This document shows positions 50,371-60,239 of a DNA stretch of 64,000 bases, piece after piece (the stretch's first letter is position 1; each line of letters opens with the position of its first letter). A model generated the notes under the pieces. It did no database searches and was not told the DNA's origin. It saw nothing but the letters and a program-made list of their open reading frames with translations. Source of the stretch: Natronorubrum texcoconense (GTDB lineage Archaea > Halobacteriota > Halobacteria > Halobacteriales > Natrialbaceae); NCBI RefSeq assembly GCF_900100335.1, contig NZ_FNFE01000006.1, positions 124,001 to 188,000 on the forward strand, in the 5' to 3' direction. Position numbers and translations under genes: made by a program.

Positions 50371-50823
50371 TCAATCGGCGCAGGAAGCTGGTGCCGTGTT
50401 CGGTTCGCGGACGGACTCGGACTCGAGGGCGCGGTGGGCGTAGAAGGCGACCGAGAAGTCCTGCGGGCTGGGGATCGAACAGGCCAGCCAGCCGATACCG
50501 ATCGCCGTCACGACCGGCGACTCGACCGGCACGCCACGTATCCCGAGTGCGAAGACGGGCGCAGCCAGGAGGAACGGGGAGAGGGCTGCAGCCCGAAGCT
50601 GCCAGGCAGGTTCCCGACCGGTCGGATGCGGTCGGACGGCCGCCCACGGACAACTCGCCAGCAGACCGACGACCCCGTCGGTCCGATCCGGAAAGTAGGT
50701 CACCGTGTAGTCGATTCGAGCGAGTCGAAGGGTCAGTGCGTGCAGCCACTCGTGGGCCACCAGTCCGGTGGCTACCGCGAGGACGAGTGCACCGCCAGCA
50801 ACCGCCACCTCCGTTTCGATCAT
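50371..50823 (-). CDS. Membrane zinc metalloprotease-like protein (DUF3267-like)
   Basis: 150 residues from ATG 50823 (MIETEVAVAGG). A helix at about 8-25 carries HEWLH (about 22-26), an HExxH-type metal site in the form seen in site-2-protease-like DUF3267 proteins. Hydrophobic stretches at about 85-103 and 107-125 suggest two more membrane helices. Substrates unknown. It converges with the DUF7344-type gene. Confidence 0.7.
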   Translation of the reverse strand: MIETEVAVAGGALVLAVATGLVAHEWLHALTLRLARIDYTVTYFPDRTDGVVGLLASCPWAAVRPHPTGREPAWQLRAAALSPFLLAAPVFALGIRGVPVESPVVTAIGIGWLACSIPSPQDFSVAFYAHRALESESVREPNTAPASCAD

Positions 50824-51130
50824 GGGGACACGTGAGATCGACACCTGCGATCGACTCGCTCGAGTCGAGTTCCGTTCAGCGACGGACAGCGATCCGTATC
50901 GTCATCTCACGTACTCGGTGGGAAGAACCGGCTGCGAAAGGCTCTCCGGATTCACCTGTTGGTTCATTAAGTCCGGCCTGGCGGGCGCGGACGCATCGCT
51001 CCGCAACTGTCGTGCGCTCAGATCAGTCGGGGCACACCATCTCCCCGATAGAGCGGAGCGGTGACGCACCGGTGTCGACGGCCCGTTACGCCGGCCAAGG
51101 GTTAAGTATTGTGAGGTGGTACCTTGTGTC

Positions 51131-51862
51131 ATGGCATCCAATAAACCCCTCGAGTTCGGCCACGACGACCGCAAACGGATCTACGAGCACGTCGAGCGCC
51201 ACGGGGCCGTCGATCCGGACGACGTACAGGGGAGCCTCGGAATCGATCCCAGCGGGTTCCGACACCACGTCGCGATCCTCAAACGCGACGGGCAACTCGA
51301 GGAAGCGGACGGCAAACTCCGAGTCACGATCGACGCGGGGGCCGAGGAGGAGTACGTTTCCGAGGATCTCGAGTTCCACATTCGGCCGGCCAGACAAGAG
51401 GACCTCACGGGGATCGTCGGCGCGATTCGGCAGGTCGCCGAGGAGAAGACGTATATCGAAGCAGAGAGCGTCGCCGACGAGATCGACCATCAGGATGCCC
51501 TGTTGCGGCACAACGAAATCGAGTCACGGATGTTCTTCGTCGCGACGGTCGAAGACGAGGTGGTCGGCTGGGTCCACCTCCACGCACCGGAACTAGAGAA
51601 GCTCTCCCACACCGCCGAACTCACCGTCGGCGTCCTGGAGGAGTACCGCGGCCACGGCATCGGCTCGCACCTCCTCTCGCGTGGGCTCGAGTGGGCCGGC
51701 TCCAACGGTTACGAGCGCGTCTACCAGAGCGTCCCCTCGAGCAACGAGGACGCCATCGCGTTCCTCGAGGGCCACGACTGGGAGACCGAGGCCGTCCGCG
51801 AGGACCACTACAAGCTCAACGGTCACTACGTCGACGAGGTGATGATGGCGCTCGTGCTGTAG
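51131..51862 (+). CDS. HTH-GNAT fusion acetyltransferase
   Basis: 243 residues from ATG 51131. Residues 1-70 form a winged helix (RIYEHVERHGAVDPDDVQGS, HVAILKRDGQLEE). Residues 85-240 are a GNAT acetyltransferase with the acetyl-CoA loop VGVLEEYRGHGIGSHLL (motif A, R/Q-x-x-G-x-G/A) and a C-terminal HYKLNGHYVDEVMM like that of N-acetyltransferases acting on amino groups. TTAAGTATT (51102-51110) is 21-29 nt upstream. A regulator with an acetyl-transfer domain, or an enzyme with its own DNA-binding part; substrate unknown. Confidence 0.85.
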   Translation: MASNKPLEFGHDDRKRIYEHVERHGAVDPDDVQGSLGIDPSGFRHHVAILKRDGQLEEADGKLRVTIDAGAEEEYVSEDLEFHIRPARQEDLTGIVGAIRQVAEEKTYIEAESVADEIDHQDALLRHNEIESRMFFVATVEDEVVGWVHLHAPELEKLSHTAELTVGVLEEYRGHGIGSHLLSRGLEWAGSNGYERVYQSVPSSNEDAIAFLEGHDWETEAVREDHYKLNGHYVDEVMMALVL

Positions 51863-52127
51863 ACGTTTTGTTCGCTCTCTCGAATCGTTATCCCTCGCCA
51901 CGTTCGGGCCGGTGTTCGCTGTTCGCTCGCTTCGGTTCAGTGCGCGCCACCGATAGTTGATCGCTCGGTTCTGAGCGGTGTGTACGGTACCGTACTGATC
52001 CTTCTCGTGACGACGTGTCACGTTCAGACCCGACGTAAGCCAGTCGGGACCGTTTGCGTTTCCGACTCGAGAAACGAAGACTGAGCCGACACGATACTTT
52101 ATGTGATCCTCTGGAGAAGGCGCGAGT

Positions 52128-53159
52128 ATGCGTTTTTACACCCCCCTGCAGTTCGAGTTGGAGGGGAGGGGGGAGTCGAGCGCCGCGATCGTCGCGATGG
52201 GGGTCGCCCTCGCGACCGCCGGTATCGTCCAGTCGGTTACCGCGCCGACTACACAGCCGGTCGTCGCGCTCGAATTGTTCGTTTCGTTTCTCGTCCCGAC
52301 GGGCCTCGCCACCGGCGGCTACTGGCTGGCCAGTCGAAACGTCGCACCAACCGTCCGCACTCGGGTCGCGACCTGGGTCTCGATCGGCATCGTCGCCGCC
52401 TGCGGGCTCGGTGGCTGGCTGGTGCTCTACGTCTCCCTCGAGGGCGGGACGATCCACCAGCCGCTGTCGCTCGTGACGACGCTCGCGGCGGTCGGCGGCG
52501 CGACGGGATTCGTCGCCGCCGTTCGCGCGACGTCCGGAGAGAGTGCGTCCAATACGGATCACGAGACCACACGGGCGGACGACCCGGAACGAAACTGCGG
52601 CGATGAGCGGGAGGCACTCTCCGAAACTGAGACGACCGCGGAGTCAGCCGCGAGCACGTCAGCTAGCGCACCTGGCCTGACCGTTCCGGAACCGGCCACG
52701 GACCGTTCGCTCGGCTCGAACGAGCCGGAAGCAGGTATCGAAGCCACCGATTCAGCCGTGCCGATCGTCCCCGACGAAACCGACCCGTTGGCTCCGTCAC
52801 CGGGCGAACTCGAGCCGAGCGTCGAACGGGTCGCGGCCGTTCCGGGGACGACGGAGACCGTGCTCGAGGTCCTGCGGGACGAGCGGTCGCGAATCGTCCT
52901 CGCACGGCTGTACCACGACGCCGACGACCCGCAGTCGCTCGCCGATCTCGCGCGCGTCGTCGCCGCACACACCGACCAGCGCGCCGCTCCCGCAGCGGTC
53001 TCGCTTCGGCACGCGACGCTCCCGCGGCTGGCTGCTATTCGCGCCATCGACTGGGATCCGCACGCTGATCGTGCCAGCGCGCCGGAACGCGCACTCTTCG
53101 AAGAAGGAGTTCGCGATGCGTCCGCGCTGCTCGAGGCGTTCGAGCCAGGGACTCGATAG
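52128..53159 (+). CDS. Membrane protein with C-terminal winged-helix (DUF7344-like) domain
   Basis: 343 residues. Four hydrophobic helices (about 18-38, 45-66, 82-103, 114-132) are followed by a long acidic, low-complexity linker (about 135-235). The last 100 residues (TETVLEVLRDERSRIVLARLYHD ... ALLEAFEPGT) form the winged helix. The order is opposite to the 49734 protein: membrane part first, then DNA-binding part. Probably a membrane-tethered regulator. Confidence 0.7.
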   Translation: MRFYTPLQFELEGRGESSAAIVAMGVALATAGIVQSVTAPTTQPVVALELFVSFLVPTGLATGGYWLASRNVAPTVRTRVATWVSIGIVAACGLGGWLVLYVSLEGGTIHQPLSLVTTLAAVGGATGFVAAVRATSGESASNTDHETTRADDPERNCGDEREALSETETTAESAASTSASAPGLTVPEPATDRSLGSNEPEAGIEATDSAVPIVPDETDPLAPSPGELEPSVERVAAVPGTTETVLEVLRDERSRIVLARLYHDADDPQSLADLARVVAAHTDQRAAPAAVSLRHATLPRLAAIRAIDWDPHADRASAPERALFEEGVRDASALLEAFEPGTR

Positions 53160-53174
53160 TCGCCGAAATCGATC

Positions 53175-53585
53175 TTACGCCGGACTCCCTTCGTGTTCTG
53201 CGATCTCGAACAGTTCATTGTACCCGTCGTCGTCGGGGAGTTGCGCCCTGATATCGTCGAGCGCGCCCTCGGTAACGCCCTCCGCGACGACGTCGACGAC
53301 GACCTGTGCGTGGAAGGCGGCGTCGGCCGGGTCGTCGTCGCCGATCTCCTCGCGCTCGGCGACGCGGTCGACGAAGTCGTCGAACGCGAACCGTTCGACG
53401 TCGTCGACGTCCTCGAGGAACCGGCCGAGCTCTTCGGGGAGCTGTGCGCCGAGGTTTTCCGCCTCGCCGGGTTGGATCCGTTCGGAGAGCGTCGTCAGCG
53501 TCGCCCGGGAGATGCTCAGTGCGGCCTCTCGGGAGTCGAGCTGTGCGCGGTGTTGGACCTCGCCGATGAAGGCATCGTACTGCAT
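53175..53585 (-). CDS. DUF2267 family protein
   Basis: 136 residues from ATG 53585 (MQYDAFIGEVQHRAQLDSRE). The sequence EAALSISRATLTTLSERIQ then EAENLGAQLPEELGRFL is characteristic of DUF2267, a helical family common in bacteria and haloarchaea. The C-terminal half repeats the pattern. Function unknown. It converges with the 52128 gene. Confidence 0.85.
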   Translation of the reverse strand: MQYDAFIGEVQHRAQLDSREAALSISRATLTTLSERIQPGEAENLGAQLPEELGRFLEDVDDVERFAFDDFVDRVAEREEIGDDDPADAAFHAQVVVDVVAEGVTEGALDDIRAQLPDDDGYNELFEIAEHEGSPA

Positions 53586-53727
53586 AGTCGTTCGTCTACG
53601 CCGGTCACTGGTGAGTTTGAACCCTTCAGTCGAAAGGGCTGGGACAACGGCGGGACCGCGTGCTCGACCATCGACGCCAGTAACGGGAATCGAAAGACAG
53701 TTTGAGGGGACGATGCTACTGAGAGGC

Positions 53728-54906
53728 ATGCTTTCGATCGCGCTTGCCGGGAAACCGAACGCCGGCAAGTCCACGTTCTACACCGCAGCGACGATGGCGG
53801 AGGTCGACGTCGCTAACTATCCCTTTACGACCATCGACGCCAACCGCGGGGTCAGCTACGTCCGGACGAAGTGTCCCTGCCTCGAGCGCGAGGAGCGCTG
53901 TAACGCCGACAACTGCGAGGACGGCAAGCGCTACGTTCCGATCGAACTGCTCGACGTCGCGGGGCTGGTACCGGGTGCCCACGAAGGGAAGGGGCTCGGC
54001 AACCAGTTCCTCGACGAACTCACGAACGCGGACGTGATCGTGAACGTCATCGACGCCTCCGGCGGGACCAACGAGAAGGGCGAACCCGTCGATATCGGTG
54101 AACACGACCCGCTCGAGGACATCGACTTCGTCGAGGAGGAGATGGACCTCTGGCTGGCCGGTATCGTCGAGAACAACTGGGAATCAGTCGAGCGCAAGTC
54201 TCGCTCGCCCGATTTCGACATCGACGAGGTGCTCGCCGACATGCTCTCCGGCTTCGGCGCGTCGCCGACGCAGATCGCGAAGGTGCTTCGGGAACTGGAG
54301 TATCCCGACGACCCCATCCAGTGGGAAGACGACCACCGCGAGGAACTCGCTCGACTGGTCCGCGAACGGACCAAGCCGATCGTCGTCGCGGCGAACAAGA
54401 TCGACGTCGCGCCCCAGGAGAACGTCGAGAAGTTACTCGAGTTGGATAAACCGATCATCCCCACCACCGCGGAGGGCGAACTCGCCCTTCGCCGCGCCGC
54501 GGAGAACGGCCTCGTCGACTACGATCCCGGCGACGAGAGCGTAGCGATCGGTGACGGCGTCAACGACGCCCAGCGCGAGGCCCTCGAGGGACTCGCCCGA
54601 ACGATGGACGAGTGGGACGGCACCGGCGTGCAGTCCGCGCTGAACTACGCGGTCTACGAGTTGCTCGAGTATCTCACGGCCTACCCGGTCGAGGACGCGG
54701 CGAAGTGGTCCGACGGCAGCGGGAACGTCCTGCCCGACGCCTTCCTCCTGCCCGACGGCTCGACCCCCGTCGACCTCGCCTACGCCGTCCACTCAGACAT
54801 CGGCGACGGCTACCTCCACGCCGTCAACGCGAAGTCGAGTCGGGAGGTGAGTGACGGGTACGAACTCGAGGAAGGAGACGTGATCAAGATCGTGAGTACG
54901 AACTGA
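53728..54906 (+). CDS. Redox-regulated ATPase/GTP-binding protein of the YchF/Obg family
   Basis: 392 residues from ATG 53728 (MLSIALAGKPNAGKS); an ATG at 53713 is possible. G1 is GKPNAGKS, G3 is DVAGLVPGAHEGKGLG, and G4 is reduced to ANKID. Conserved FTTIDANRGVSYVR follows G1, and a C-terminal TGS domain (about 315-392, LPDGSTPVDLAYAVHSDIGD) ends the protein. A CPCLEREERCNADNC insert at about 52-66 could bind a metal and is usual in the archaeal version. Members bind ribosomes and adapt translation to stress. Confidence 0.93.
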   Translation: MLSIALAGKPNAGKSTFYTAATMAEVDVANYPFTTIDANRGVSYVRTKCPCLEREERCNADNCEDGKRYVPIELLDVAGLVPGAHEGKGLGNQFLDELTNADVIVNVIDASGGTNEKGEPVDIGEHDPLEDIDFVEEEMDLWLAGIVENNWESVERKSRSPDFDIDEVLADMLSGFGASPTQIAKVLRELEYPDDPIQWEDDHREELARLVRERTKPIVVAANKIDVAPQENVEKLLELDKPIIPTTAEGELALRRAAENGLVDYDPGDESVAIGDGVNDAQREALEGLARTMDEWDGTGVQSALNYAVYELLEYLTAYPVEDAAKWSDGSGNVLPDAFLLPDGSTPVDLAYAVHSDIGDGYLHAVNAKSSREVSDGYELEEGDVIKIVSTN

Positions 54907-55065
54907 CGATTGTCGAACAATCCCAGCTTTCGCTTTTTGTCTGTGCTGTAGTTTCACGCGGCGATCAGTGCGGGGAGTAAATTGGGTGGCACAGATCGTA
55001 CACCCCCCAGTGGAACCGACCACTCTCTGCGAACATTTTTATGGGAATATTGATGTTTAGTTTTC

Positions 55066-55845
55066 ATGAGTGCTGTCGTTGAAAGGCAAGATATCTGTTT
55101 CAAACAAACCCCTGAACGCGACCTTCTTGCGAACGTGTTTCTTCCGTCTACCGAGGATTGGAGAGACACGGTCGTCATCTGTCTCCACGGCGGCGTTTGG
55201 AATCGCGGCGACCGGTCGTTCTTTGACGACCGATGTCGCGCATTCGCCGAGCAACGTATCCCTGCGTTGACGACCGATTACCGGCTTTCCGGCGAAGCGA
55301 CGTATCCGGCCGCAGTACGGGATGTGAAGAGTGCGGTTCGGTGGATCCGACACGAAGAGCCGTTCGGAATCACGCCACGCCAAATTGTACTCTGCGGACA
55401 CTCAGCCGGTGCTCACCTCGCTGCTTTGACGGGGGCAACTGCGGCGAGCGAACCGACACCCGATGACGAATACGAAAACGCTGCGATGACGGTCGACGGA
55501 CTCGTCTGTTTCGATGGGCCCTACGACCTACTCGGTGCGAAAGAACACGGTGAAACGGCAGTGTTCATGGGTGGGTCGCCGACCGAGATTCCCGAGCGGT
55601 ACCGGGAAGCGTCACCGCGTGAGCGCGTTACGTCCGCGCATCCGCCGACACTACTGTATCTCGCGGAAGACGATGAGTGGCTCACGATGCGTGAAACGCG
55701 TGCGTACCGCGACGTCCTCAACATCGCGGGTGTGGATGTCGAACTGCGTACACCACCGGGAGACCACTTCTTTTTCACCGAGAATCCGTGGTTCGAGCGA
55801 ACAGTGAATCAAACTGTGACCTTCATAGAGCGAATTCAGTCCTAA
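55066..55845 (+). CDS. Alpha/beta hydrolase (BD-FAE/esterase-lipase type)
   Basis: 259 residues. The oxyanion motif HGGVW (41-45), nucleophile elbow GHSAGA (Ser113), Asp in AEDDEW and His in GDHFFF make a complete catalytic triad of the HSL/kynurenine-formamidase-like type. It hydrolyses an ester or amide. Codon use is a little less GC-biased than neighbours. A TATA-like ATTTTTATG (about 55035-55043) lies 23-31 nt before the ATG. Confidence 0.88.
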   Translation: MSAVVERQDICFKQTPERDLLANVFLPSTEDWRDTVVICLHGGVWNRGDRSFFDDRCRAFAEQRIPALTTDYRLSGEATYPAAVRDVKSAVRWIRHEEPFGITPRQIVLCGHSAGAHLAALTGATAASEPTPDDEYENAAMTVDGLVCFDGPYDLLGAKEHGETAVFMGGSPTEIPERYREASPRERVTSAHPPTLLYLAEDDEWLTMRETRAYRDVLNIAGVDVELRTPPGDHFFFTENPWFERTVNQTVTFIERIQS

Positions 55846-56036
55846 TGGATACGCATCCGTAGTGACCGAGAAATCAGGCAGGACCAAGATATGGTTTATA
55901 AGTTGTGTACAGTATGTGCACTTACGAACACCAATCCAGATCGTGAGTACGAATTGATCACCACACCGCACTCAAATCAGAGCGACCCGTCGACCATCGT
56001 CGGTTGGGGTCGGGCCGAACGTTCGGAGGGCCGACC

Positions 56037-56492
56037 TTATTCAGTTCCGTAGCCACAGACAGTATCTGGACGCTCCGCTTCGTAGCGCTCGCAGTCGTCC
56101 CAGTTGAACCAGAGTGTTCCAGTTTCTTCGATGCGTAGAAACACCATCTGACAGGAGTCGTCGCCGTCCGCATCGTCTGCTGTCGTTTCTTCCCACGAGT
56201 CGTCATCGGTCAGACGCGCAGCAATTTCAAATTCGCCGGGTTCGTCGTTCGGCCAGGCACACGCGACGAACTCCGTGCTCAGCACGTTCCCGTCGGCTTC
56301 CATACCGGAGATGTCCACAGTAGTTTCGTGGACTTGCTCCCCATCTTTTTGAACCCGGATATCGACACTTCGGTTCGTCTCCCCGGTATTTTCGAGACGT
56401 AACGCACCGAGATAGACGTCTTGATCGGAGAACTCGAGACAGCCAGAGGCACCGATAGCAATCCCGAGTGCGAGATACGAGCGCCGAATCAT
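56037..56492 (-). CDS. Lipoprotein, unknown function
   Basis: 151 residues. MIRRSYLALGIAIGASGC is a signal with a lipobox (GASGC, Cys18). The body is beta-rich (LGALRLENTGETNRSVDIRV) and has CAWPNDE, DDSC, WDDCER and a C-terminal CGYG, so two disulfides are likely. Similar in plan to the 63431 lipoprotein. Surface-located; function unknown. Confidence 0.75.
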   Translation of the reverse strand: MIRRSYLALGIAIGASGCLEFSDQDVYLGALRLENTGETNRSVDIRVQKDGEQVHETTVDISGMEADGNVLSTEFVACAWPNDEPGEFEIAARLTDDDSWEETTADDADGDDSCQMVFLRIEETGTLWFNWDDCERYEAERPDTVCGYGTE

Positions 56493-56690
56493 ATTGTGCC
56501 ATATCTAACAGGAATGTAATAAGGTTGGGCGTTCTGGTTCAGTACTCACTCGGTATCCCAAGCAACCGAAGCTGACGGCTTCGCTTGCTGACGAGAAACC
56601 CAGCTTCTCGAACCACGAGGAATCCCGAGACGCGAAGAGCTGCTTCTGCAGCCACGTTAGCTACAATAGTCAGGCGAGAATAACAGAATA

Positions 56691-57038
56691 CTATCGGTTG
56701 ACTTCTTCGTGAACGGACTCTCCCTCCCCGGGTTTCGATTCCCACTCCCACTCGTCTTCGACTCTGATACGCCCATCGTCGAGTCGTTCGACCACGCCGA
56801 CGGAGTGGCCGGTAGCCGTTTCATCGTCCTCATTTATCTGGACGTATCGAACGTCCCACTGGTTACCATCGAGCGTCCCAACCAGGTGCCCGTCGACGAT
56901 CTTCCCACCGGAGTAATTTGCGTAGATCCGCTCACCGTTCTGTTCGAAGTGGAACTCGGTGTCCGCGCCGACTTCCCCGCCGTCGTCGTTTGCGACCCCA
57001 ACGAGCGTCCGTCCGTCGAGCGAAATATCGGCTGCCAT
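56691..57038 (-). CDS. Small lipocalin-like protein often annotated as N-acetylglutamate-synthase-like
   Basis: 115 residues, MAADISLDGRTLVGVANDDG. The pattern ADTEFHFEQNGERIYANYSGG, then GHLVGTLDGNQWDVRYVQIN matches a widespread small beta-barrel family frequently misnamed n-acetylglutamate synthase. No acetyltransferase motif is present. Function unknown. Upstream (56500-56690) is a low-bias stretch without a gene. Confidence 0.75.
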   Translation of the reverse strand: MAADISLDGRTLVGVANDDGGEVGADTEFHFEQNGERIYANYSGGKIVDGHLVGTLDGNQWDVRYVQINEDDETATGHSVGVVERLDDGRIRVEDEWEWESKPGEGESVHEEVNR

Positions 57039-57239
57039 AGCTCGACTGGGTCAACTGGGCGAATAGTGTTTGTGGTCAACCACGTCAGTCTGCGACCCGA
57101 AGTCGGATCGGACCGTGCTCGATATCGTATAAAACACCCGAGCCCGCAAGCCGGAGTACGTCACCCGTTTCGTCAGCATCGGAAACGCACAATTTGTTAG
57201 GCACACGGGTTATTTCGGACGGTCCCGGATATCCGGTCC

Positions 57240-57500
57240 ATGGTGGAAAAGACGCTTTCCGCAGACGAACTCACCCGTGATGAAGCCGCCGAACACCTTC
57301 GAGCGGTTGCGGACGAACTCGAGGACGGCGAGCAAACGACGATCCGAACCGGGAACAAGACGGTCGATCTCCGGCCGCCGGAGTCGATCGCGTACGAGGT
57401 CGGCATTATCGAACGCTCCTCGCTGCTGCGCGGACAGCGCGAAACGGTGACACTGAAGATGGGATGGAAGCCGCCGGGCGTTTCCGAGGAAGCCGAGTAG
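57240..57500 (+). CDS. Amphi-Trp domain protein
   Basis: 86 residues starting MVEKTLSADELTRDEAAEHL. The end KMGWKPP and the amphipathic helix with conserved features identify the amphi-Trp domain, a small haloarchaeal/bacterial domain of unknown role. Monocistronic. Confidence 0.8.
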   Translation: MVEKTLSADELTRDEAAEHLRAVADELEDGEQTTIRTGNKTVDLRPPESIAYEVGIIERSSLLRGQRETVTLKMGWKPPGVSEEAE

Positions 57501-57895
57501 TACCGTTATCGCTGGAACGTTGCTCTGAGATGGCTCACGACCACGACAGTAATTTGGTTCTGGTGTCGGTACCGACGGTGGTTCTTTGCCAGTGGCAGCA
57601 GTGCGTACGCACCGAGTCGCAACCGAACGCGAGGCCCGTGAGTACTAACTGACGGCCGCGCGGTGACCGTTCGATCCCGTTGGATCACTGCATTGGCGCT
57701 GACCGCGGGGGACAGGCCGTTTCGATCGGACGGAACTGTTTTCGAGGGCGATCAGCCGTTCTAGTACTCTCCGCGATACCGCCGAACCATCGATAATAGT
57801 AATTAGTAGATTACATTACCGAATGCCGAATTTTCAACTTTTGAGGACGGTAATTATTTCTTAAAACTCCGGCGTGGGCCATTGGGTCGTAACAG
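57501..57895. other. Intergenic, AT-rich promoter zone
   Basis: 395 bases. The last 100 (AATTAGTAGATTACATT, TTATTTCTTAAAA at about 57855-57867) are AT-rich and probably hold the promoter for the 57896 gene. No gene on either strand has convincing coding character. Confidence 0.4.
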
Positions 57896-58798
57896 ATGAG
57901 CCTCAAACGAACCCAAGATGTTGGATTTCTGAACCGCCGATCGTACCTTACCCTGACCGGCGCAACCGTCGCGGGCATGATCGGCGGAACGGGTACAGGT
58001 AGCGCGACGGACGATGGCTACGAAACCGTCACCGTCCCCGAAGGCAAGCGCGAGGTCGTCTACGTAAACGACGACGAGACGCTCGAGAACGTGCTATTCG
58101 ACGTTACGGCGTGCGGTGCCGGCGTGACGATCGTCGCGTACGGATCGGGTTGGACGATCCGGAACATCGGCGTTCGCGGGCAGGTCGATATGGACGATAA
58201 TACCGTAATCGGCGGGGCCGTCACCGACGGCGGGAGCGCTCGTATCGAGAACGTGTGGATCGGCGACGGCGCGGTCTACGAAGAGGAGGGTGGAATCGGA
58301 ATCTGGCTCGATCCCGAACACGACGGCCACCTCACGATCGATCGGGTGAACGTCCAGGAGATGGGGAACAACGCGTTCTACTGTTCGTCACCGGGCGGAA
58401 ACGGTGACGGAACGGTAACCTTCCGAAACTGTTATGCGGCAAACTGCGGGATCGCTCACTACCGACTCGCACGCGGGACAGTCGATAATTGCGTCGCCGC
58501 CGTTACCGACGACCGACAACACCGTCAGGGACGAGGAGTGTGGGCGTGGCCATCCGGTCCCGTCTTCGTCAAAGACAGCCAGTTCGCGATGAACGGGAAC
58601 CACTACTCGTTCGTTCCCGGCGCCGAGGACGAAGGGAGTACCATGGTCGTCGTCGGAACGCAGTGGGACGACGAGTTCCGCGGCGGTTGGACGGATCACT
58701 ACGGCGGGACCGTACATTTCGTCGGCACCGGCAACGATCCGCAAAATACCGTCCCAGCGGGCTGTCCGACCTCGGTCATGGACGCAGTCGAAGACTGA
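57896..58798 (+). CDS. Exported right-handed beta-helix protein
   Basis: 300 residues. NRRSYLTLTGATVAGMIGG is a Tat signal at about residues 13-31. The rest is a regular series of short strands with stacked Asn/Gly turns (NVWIGDGAVYEEEGGIGIWL, FRNCYAANCGIAHYRL, CVAAVTDDRQ), the mark of a parallel beta-helix as in polysaccharide lyases. No clear catalytic site. Probably secreted or attached at the surface and binding polysaccharides. Confidence 0.75.
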   Translation: MSLKRTQDVGFLNRRSYLTLTGATVAGMIGGTGTGSATDDGYETVTVPEGKREVVYVNDDETLENVLFDVTACGAGVTIVAYGSGWTIRNIGVRGQVDMDDNTVIGGAVTDGGSARIENVWIGDGAVYEEEGGIGIWLDPEHDGHLTIDRVNVQEMGNNAFYCSSPGGNGDGTVTFRNCYAANCGIAHYRLARGTVDNCVAAVTDDRQHRQGRGVWAWPSGPVFVKDSQFAMNGNHYSFVPGAEDEGSTMVVVGTQWDDEFRGGWTDHYGGTVHFVGTGNDPQNTVPAGCPTSVMDAVED

Positions 58799-58927
58799 TC
58801 GTCGGATTCAACTCTCGACATCCCGCAGCCGATTGACGTTCGACTACCGACATCCAGTAAACATTGTTCGAGTCGAACGGCCGTCCTCGTTCAGTTTTTG
58901 CCCCCTTGTCGCCCGTCCGACTCGCCC

Positions 58928-59572
58928 TCAGCCGAATACACTCCCAACCAGCAGTCGGAGTCCGAGTCCGATCAGGATCAGTCCCGAGAGCCACCGCACA
59001 CCGGCGGCGACCCGCGGTCGCGTAAACAGCAGCTGTCGGACGGCGCTCGAGCCGACCGCCACCGTCACGAGGTAGCCCATGGTCACGATGGCGTAGATCG
59101 CACCGAGGATCGACAGCTGCGACGGGACGTGGCCGGCTCGATCGACGAACTGCGGCAGGAACGCGAGAAAGAACAGTGCAACCTGCGGATTCAGGACGTT
59201 GACAAGCACGGCTTCCCGAAACGGACTCGCAGTCGAGGGGTTGTCATCTTCCACCAGAAGCCCATCGTCCCGGATCGTCCGAACGCCCAGGTAGACGAGG
59301 TAGCCTGCGCCGACGATGGTGACGGTGGCGAAGGCGTGTTCGGACGCCCGAAAGACGGCGGATAGTCCCACGACCGCCGCGAGGGTGTGGACGAGCACGC
59401 CGACGCTGATCCCCGCGGCGGAGGCGATGCCGGCGTCGCGACCGTCACCGACGCTCCTGGTGAGCACGTAGAGCGTATCGGGGCCGGGCGAGAGGATCAT
59501 CGCACCCGCTGCGACCAGGTAGACCGCAAGGAGCGTCGGTTCGATCAGGGCGGCGTCGACGAACTCGAGCAT
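58928..59572 (-). CDS. LysE family translocator
   Basis: 214 residues with six hydrophobic helices. MILSPGPDTLYVLTRSVGDG (about 25-44) is the typical LysE/RhtB motif (PGP near the first helix), and LNPQVALFFLAFLPQFV is the second. Exports amino acids or similar. Monocistronic. Confidence 0.9.
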   Translation of the reverse strand: MLEFVDAALIEPTLLAVYLVAAGAMILSPGPDTLYVLTRSVGDGRDAGIASAAGISVGVLVHTLAAVVGLSAVFRASEHAFATVTIVGAGYLVYLGVRTIRDDGLLVEDDNPSTASPFREAVLVNVLNPQVALFFLAFLPQFVDRAGHVPSQLSILGAIYAIVTMGYLVTVAVGSSAVRQLLFTRPRVAAGVRWLSGLILIGLGLRLLVGSVFG

Positions 59573-59875
59573 CGAGTATCACCTCTCGAGCGGGCTGTCG
59601 CGTGGTTCGGACGGTCCGCCGCCACTGGCGGCTACGAGGGAGACCGTGTGACGATACCCGGCGTCGGTTCGCTGTCGGTTCACTGTCGACCAGTTTCTCG
59701 GTCGGCGACAAAAGCGACGCGGCTTCTCGGAGCAAACTCTCGGCGGATTGGAGACGACTCGCTCTCGAGTGGGCGTGTGACTCCCCACGGCGCGACGAGA
59801 GCGCGATCGATCTCCGCGGGGTGATGACTGACCTGATACGTTAATACTCTCGAGAACTTACACGGGACCGACGCG
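59573..59875. other. Intergenic, nothing supported
   Basis: 303 bases. Frames exist on both strands but lack codon bias or homology. GATACGTTAATACTC (59836-59850) is a TATA-like element before the 59876 gene. Confidence 0.35.
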
Positions 59876-60130
59876 ATGAGCGAATCACGACCGACGCTGA
59901 TGGAGGACCTCGAGCAGGCGGGCCGGGAGAGCATGCCCCATCTGCTGGGTGCGATCGTCTCGGCGGTCGTCTCGTTGCTGGTTCCGCTCGCGGGGATCGT
60001 CGCAGCCTACAGCGGCTACCGGCTGACGACGGTCATGGAGCGGTCGTGGTTCGGCCTGCTGTTCGCCGTCTTCGGCGTCGTGAGCCTCGTTTCGTGGCTG
60101 GTGTTGATCTGGGGTCCGCACCTGTTCTGA
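59876..60130 (+). CDS. Small two-helix membrane protein
   Basis: 84 residues, MSESRPTLMEDLEQAGRESM. Hydrophobic helices at about 24-45 (AIVSAVVSLLVPLAGIVAAY) and 58-80 (WFGLLFAVFGVVSLVSWLVL). Unknown family. TTAATA about 30 nt upstream is a possible promoter. Confidence 0.6.
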   Translation: MSESRPTLMEDLEQAGRESMPHLLGAIVSAVVSLLVPLAGIVAAYSGYRLTTVMERSWFGLLFAVFGVVSLVSWLVLIWGPHLF

Positions 60131-60239
60131 TCTCCCCGAGCGCACACCGGCGCTGCGAGCGGCGGCTTCCGACGCTTCGGGCCGTCCCCTCGCCGCCGCA
60201 CGCTCGCTCGTCTCGAGGCGAGCGCCCCGTTCCGACGGG

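Noticed and set aside
56539..56690. Possible transposase or gene remnant on the minus strand
   Set aside because: A short translated stretch looks protein-like, but no transposase motif or terminal repeat is visible.
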